Below, piece by piece: positions 61,452 to 64,000 of a stretch of DNA of 64,000 nucleotides (its first letter is position 1; the number at the start of each line of letters is the position of its first letter). Under the pieces are notes generated by a model. It searched no databases and was not told the origin of the DNA. It saw only the letters and a list, made by a program, of their open reading frames with translations. Source of the stretch: JANWXD01 sp037446115 (GTDB lineage: Bacteria > Acidobacteriota > Terriglobia > Bryobacterales > Bryobacteraceae); NCBI GenBank assembly GCA_037446115.1, contig JBBIJF010000011.1, forward strand, positions 58,145 through 122,144. The letters run 5' to 3'. A program made the position numbers and the translations under genes.

Positions 61452-61502
61452 ATGTGGGCCGAAAAGCCCACTTTTTTGTTGGCTCCGAGGCCGCAGTTAT
61501 GA
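61452..61502 (+). CDS. Possible rimP leader peptide, 16 aa
   Basis: ATG at 61452 opens a 16-codon frame encoding MWAEKPTFLLAPRPQL. It runs across the whole terminator hairpin and its T-tract and ends with a TGA that overlaps the rimP ATG as ATGA. GGGAAG lies 11 bases upstream, next to the predicted transcription start. A ribosome translating it would melt the terminator and could be delivered to the rimP start. No amino acid run points to a specific effector. The coding role is inferred from position and overlap. Confidence 0.4.
   Translation: MWAEKPTFLLAPRPQL
61454..61477 (+). terminator. Intrinsic terminator/attenuator in the rimP leader
   Basis: GTGGGC, loop CGAAAA, GCCCAC and six T residues form a textbook intrinsic terminator about 20 bases after the predicted transcription start and 22 bases before the rimP ATG. 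Terminator-like leaders before rimP-nusA are known in other bacteria, where NusA level feeds back on its own operon. Here it is covered by a short open frame. Confidence 0.75.
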
Positions 61503-61960
61503 ACGAGGCCGTGATCGCCAGAGTCCGTGAGATTGCCGAACGCGTCGGCCGGTCTGAAGGCGTCGAGATCGTGGACGTGGAAATGACCGGCGGCCGGAAC
61601 CGCGTTCTGCGCATCTACATTGACAAGCCTGCCGGTATTTCGCATGCCGACTGCGAACGGGTCTCCGTCCACGTGGGCACGATCCTCGACGTCGAGGACG
61701 TCGTCCCCGGCGGCCGCTACATTCTCGAGGTCAGCTCGCCCGGCCTGGAGCGCAAGCTGACCAAACCTCGCGATTTCGAACGCTTCATCGGCCGCAAGGC
61801 GCGCATTGTTCTGCGCTCGCCCCTTCAGGAGCGGCGCCATTGGGAGGGCATACTGGCCGGCTTCTCCGAGGGAGTCATTACCCTGGAACCCGCCCCAGGC
61901 CAGAAGATTTGCTTTCCGCTGGAACAGGTGGAGAAGGCAAATCTGAAATTCGAGTGGTAA
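61499..61960 (+). CDS. rimP: Ribosome maturation factor RimP
   Basis: RimP assists 30S subunit assembly. The 153-aa protein has the usual two domains: N-terminal NEAVIARVREIAERVGRSEG with VDVEMTGGRNRVLRIYIDKP, and a C-terminal SH3-like barrel (YILEVSSPGLERKL near residue 80, RKARIVLRSPLQ, FPLEQVEKANLKFEW). The ATG at 61499 starts the conserved region; the frame stays open far upstream but that sequence belongs to the leader and the opposite gene. It is the first gene of the rimP-nusA-infB operon. Confidence 0.95.
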   Translation: MNEAVIARVREIAERVGRSEGVEIVDVEMTGGRNRVLRIYIDKPAGISHADCERVSVHVGTILDVEDVVPGGRYILEVSSPGLERKLTKPRDFERFIGRKARIVLRSPLQERRHWEGILAGFSEGVITLEPAPGQKICFPLEQVEKANLKFEW

Positions 61961-61993
61961 TTTCCGGGAAAGAACAGCGAAAGAGAGGGTCCG

Positions 61994-63472
61994 TTGGGAA
62001 CGATCTATCAGTCCATTGAAATCCTGAGCAAGGAGAAAGGCATCGACAAACAGATCGTGCTCGATGCCGTCAAGGATGCGTTACTGGCGGCTGCGCGCAA
62101 GCAGTTCCGCACCAATGAAGAGCTCGGTGCGGACTTTGATCCCCACACGGGCGCGATCCAGATTTACGCCATCTACAAGGTGGTCGAGACCGTCTCCGAC
62201 CCGGACCGTGAGATGACCGTGGAGCAGGCGCGCCGTTTTGATCCGGCCGCCGAGCCGGGCACGGAAATCCGCGTGCCCAGGCCCACGGATGTGCTGGGCC
62301 GTATCTCCGCGCAAACCGCCCGCCAGGTGATCCTCCAGAAGGTGCGTGAGGCCGAGCGCGAGATGATCTATCAGGAATACGCGGGCCGCATCGGGGAGCT
62401 GGTGACGTGTACGGTCAAGCGCATCGAGGGCTCCGACCTGATCGTGGATCTTGGCAAGACCGAAGCCCGCCTGCCCAAGAAGGAACAGTCCAAGCTCGAC
62501 AGTTTCTCGGTCGGCGATCGCATCCGCTGCGTGATCAAGAGCGTGGAAAAGACCGGCAAAAACGCCGGCTTGATTGTCTCGCGCGCGGCACCGGAGCTGG
62601 TCATGCGGCTCTTCGAACAGGAGGTGCCGGAGATCTACGACGGCACCGTGGTCATCAAAGCGTGCGCCCGCGAGGCCGGCGAACGCACCAAGATCGCGGT
62701 GTGGAGCAGGGACCGGGATGTGGATTGCGTCGGCGCCTGCGTGGGCATGAAGGGAATGCGCGTGCAGTCCATCATCCGCGAACTCCGCGGGGAGAAGATT
62801 GACATCATCCAGTACTCCGACGACCCGGTGGTCTTCGCCACCAACGCGCTCAGCCCCGCCAAGATCTCCCGCGTGACCATCCTCGACCCGGCGGAAAAGC
62901 ACATGGAAGTGATCGTGGATGACTCCCAGCTCTCGCTCGCCATCGGCAAGAAGGGACAGAACGTGCGGCTGTGCGCCAAGCTGCTCGGCTGGAAAATCGA
63001 TATCAAGAGCGAGGAGGAGAAGCGCCAGGAAGTCGAGTCCGCCATGGCGGCGCTCGTGGTTCCCGGCGCGCCCGTCTCCGTTCTGGCAGAGCACGGATTG
63101 AGCCAGGAGCTGGTGACGACACTCGCGGAAGCCGGTATCGCCACCGTCGAAAAGCTGGGTTCCATGACCCCGGAGGAACTCCTGGAGATTCCCGGAATTG
63201 ATGCAACCGCGGTCGGGCAGATTCAGCTCGCTGTCAACGCGTATTATGCGCAATTCGAGGAGGCCCTGGGGGTCAGCGGTCAGGAGGAAACGCCGGCGCC
63301 GCCGGCTGAAGCTACCAGGGAGTCCGCGTCCGAGGATTCAGCTCCGGCCGGTCCGGCTGCCGCAAGCACGGATCTTGCTTCCGAACCACCACCGGACGGG
63401 CAGGCGCCGGAACTGGATGGCTCTGAGGCGCCTTCAAAATCCAGCGAATTTGATACGATAGAGGAGCGCTGA
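61994..63472 (+). CDS. nusA: Transcription termination/antitermination factor NusA
   Basis: NusA binds RNA polymerase and RNA to modulate pausing, termination and antitermination. The 492 aa show the polymerase-binding NTD (about 1-130), an S1 domain (ELVTCTVKRIEGSDLIVDLG near 140), KH1 and KH2 (VDCVGACVGMKGMRVQSIIR; SLAIGKKGQNVRLCAKLLGW near 320), and one helix-hairpin-helix near residues 370-415 (LGSMTPEELLEIPGID). A disordered, acidic, proline- and alanine-rich tail follows. TTG at 61994 with AGAGGG upstream is the start. The ylxR gene often found after nusA is missing. Confidence 0.96.
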   Translation: MGTIYQSIEILSKEKGIDKQIVLDAVKDALLAAARKQFRTNEELGADFDPHTGAIQIYAIYKVVETVSDPDREMTVEQARRFDPAAEPGTEIRVPRPTDVLGRISAQTARQVILQKVREAEREMIYQEYAGRIGELVTCTVKRIEGSDLIVDLGKTEARLPKKEQSKLDSFSVGDRIRCVIKSVEKTGKNAGLIVSRAAPELVMRLFEQEVPEIYDGTVVIKACAREAGERTKIAVWSRDRDVDCVGACVGMKGMRVQSIIRELRGEKIDIIQYSDDPVVFATNALSPAKISRVTILDPAEKHMEVIVDDSQLSLAIGKKGQNVRLCAKLLGWKIDIKSEEEKRQEVESAMAALVVPGAPVSVLAEHGLSQELVTTLAEAGIATVEKLGSMTPEELLEIPGIDATAVGQIQLAVNAYYAQFEEALGVSGQEETPAPPAEATRESASEDSAPAGPAAASTDLASEPPPDGQAPELDGSEAPSKSSEFDTIEER

Positions 63473-63510
63473 ATCTCGCGGTTGGCAAGGGAGGTCCCCC
63501 TCCCCGGAGG

Positions 63511-63552
63511 ATGCGAGCAGGCCGGCGAGCGGCATTTATCTCCGAGTTATGA
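63511..63552 (+). CDS. Possible leader peptide before infB, 13 aa
   Basis: ATG at 63511 opens a 13-codon frame (MRAGRRAAFISEL) whose TGA overlaps the infB ATG as ATGA. GGAGG directly abuts its ATG, too close for normal initiation. The same region can fold as GGGAGG/CCTCCC (63489-63504) or pair CCTCC with the GGAGG instead. It could be a coupling peptide or the remnant of a lost ylxR gene. Support is weak. Confidence 0.25.
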   Translation: MRAGRRAAFISEL

Positions 63553-64000
63553 GTAAGATCCGGATTAACGAGCTAGCGCGCGAACTCGAGGTCAAACCGA
63601 ACAAGATCATCGAGCTGCTGCCTCAGTTCGGTGTCACCGAGAAGAAGACGCACTCCAGCTCGATTGAGGAAGAGATCGCCAACAAAGTGCGCGCTCATTT
63701 CGGAGTAGCGCCTGTGGTTGCGGCGCCGGCCCCTGAAGCTGCCCCCTCGGCCGAGACCCTGCCGCCGCCCGAGGCGCCCGCGGAGTCACCCGCCGAACCG
63801 CCTGCCGCCGCGTCGCCGGCGGCCGTTGTCGAAGCTCCGCCGACGGAAGCCGCGCCGGCACCGGCACACGCCGAGCAGGCGCCCGCGGCCGCCGAGTCCA
63901 AGGAAACGCCGCTCGTGGTTCGCCCGGCGACGCGTCCGCTCCGGCCGCCGCTGGCCACGGGCCCCCGGGAGCCGGTTCCCTCCGCCCCCACCGCGCAGGC
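63549..64000 (+). CDS. infB: Translation initiation factor IF-2, N-terminal part (3' end outside window)
   Basis: IF-2 brings fMet-tRNA to the 30S subunit and promotes subunit joining. The visible 150 codons show the conserved N-terminal module SKIRINELARELEVKPNKII followed by LLPQFGVTEKKTHSSSIEEE. A long proline-, alanine- and glutamate-rich disordered linker typical of IF-2 follows. The GTPase domain lies beyond the window. ATG is at 63549 and no strong Shine-Dalgarno is present. It follows nusA by 76 bases, with no ylxR, rpl7A-like or other gene between. Confidence 0.95.
   Translation, partial: MSKIRINELARELEVKPNKIIELLPQFGVTEKKTHSSSIEEEIANKVRAHFGVAPVVAAPAPEAAPSAETLPPPEAPAESPAEPPAAASPAAVVEAPPTEAAPAPAHAEQAPAAAESKETPLVVRPATRPLRPPLATGPREPVPSAPTAQ

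Noticed and set aside
60428..61498. Upstream extension of the rimP frame
   Set aside because: It runs antisense through the heparinase-like gene and then through the leader terminator; the RimP family starts at 61499.

Overview
The window is compact, high-GC chromosomal DNA from a free-living heterotrophic bacterium. The gene set fits the phylum Acidobacteriota, most likely the Bryobacterales/Solibacteres group. It has paired M16 peptidases, DinB-fold proteins, exported carboxypeptidase-regulatory-like proteins, a DUF4091 glycosidase-like protein, an S9 peptidase with a PD40 propeller, a Tat-exported sugar isomerase/epimerase, hpnE for hopanoids, and a YpdA-type reductase. That placement is inferred from gene content, not from a marker tree. 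No rRNA, tRNA, IS element, phage gene or CRISPR array was seen. The longest stretch without a gene is about 210 bases (42589-42801).

Layout. 1-6944: the end of an MFS transporter, then recO-glyQ-glyS-ppdK on the minus strand. 7027-9661: a redox/envelope cluster (TlpA-like, redoxin, two regulatory-like domain proteins, a LysW-like acidic zinc ribbon with its own good promoter, DinB). 9739-16215: murB-PD40-DUF4091-APC permease-M20 peptidase with overlapping ends. 16234-21096: a 54-aa zinc ribbon and DinB, then acyl-CoA ligase-prmA-48-aa basic protein-D-aminoacylase. 21127-26624 (plus): ggt, alaS, ypdA. 26151-30215 (minus): two GT-C-like membrane proteins. 30278-34053 (plus): sugar isomerase/epimerase and an M16 peptidase pair. 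34066-39670 (minus): a seven-gene aromatic amino acid operon trpC-F-B-A-aroQ-aroF-tyrA. 39704-42588: a small exported protein and a degenerate sensor kinase. 42802-51206: two MFS transporters, a small exported protein, hpnE, a fused trpE(G) and an S9 peptidase. 51288-57356: yebC-ruvC-(hypothetical)-TPR/thioredoxin-deoB-tpiA and a lipoprotein. 57418-59132 (plus): selD-pyrF. 59129-61381 (minus): a heparinase-like protein. 61499-64000 (plus): rimP-nusA-infB, cut by the window edge.

How the genes work together. Tryptophan synthesis is split: trpE(G) is near 46-48 kb and trpCFBA is joined to the DAHP synthase, chorismate mutase and prephenate dehydrogenase genes; trpD is not in the window. Translation genes (glyQS, alaS, prmA, rimP, nusA, infB) are spread through it. 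Many neighbours share ATGA stop/start overlaps, so translational coupling is the rule.

The most interesting items are: a selD gene with an in-frame UGA at the catalytic position followed by a bSECIS-like hairpin; a rimP leader in which a 16-codon open frame covers an intrinsic terminator and ends in an ATGA overlap with rimP; a palindromic -10 box placed symmetrically between two divergent genes; a repeated pattern of -10-like boxes 6-10 bases before start codons, suggesting leaderless mRNAs; a hybrid kinase that has lost its phospho-acceptors; and small genes (48 and 54 codons) that length cut-offs easily miss.
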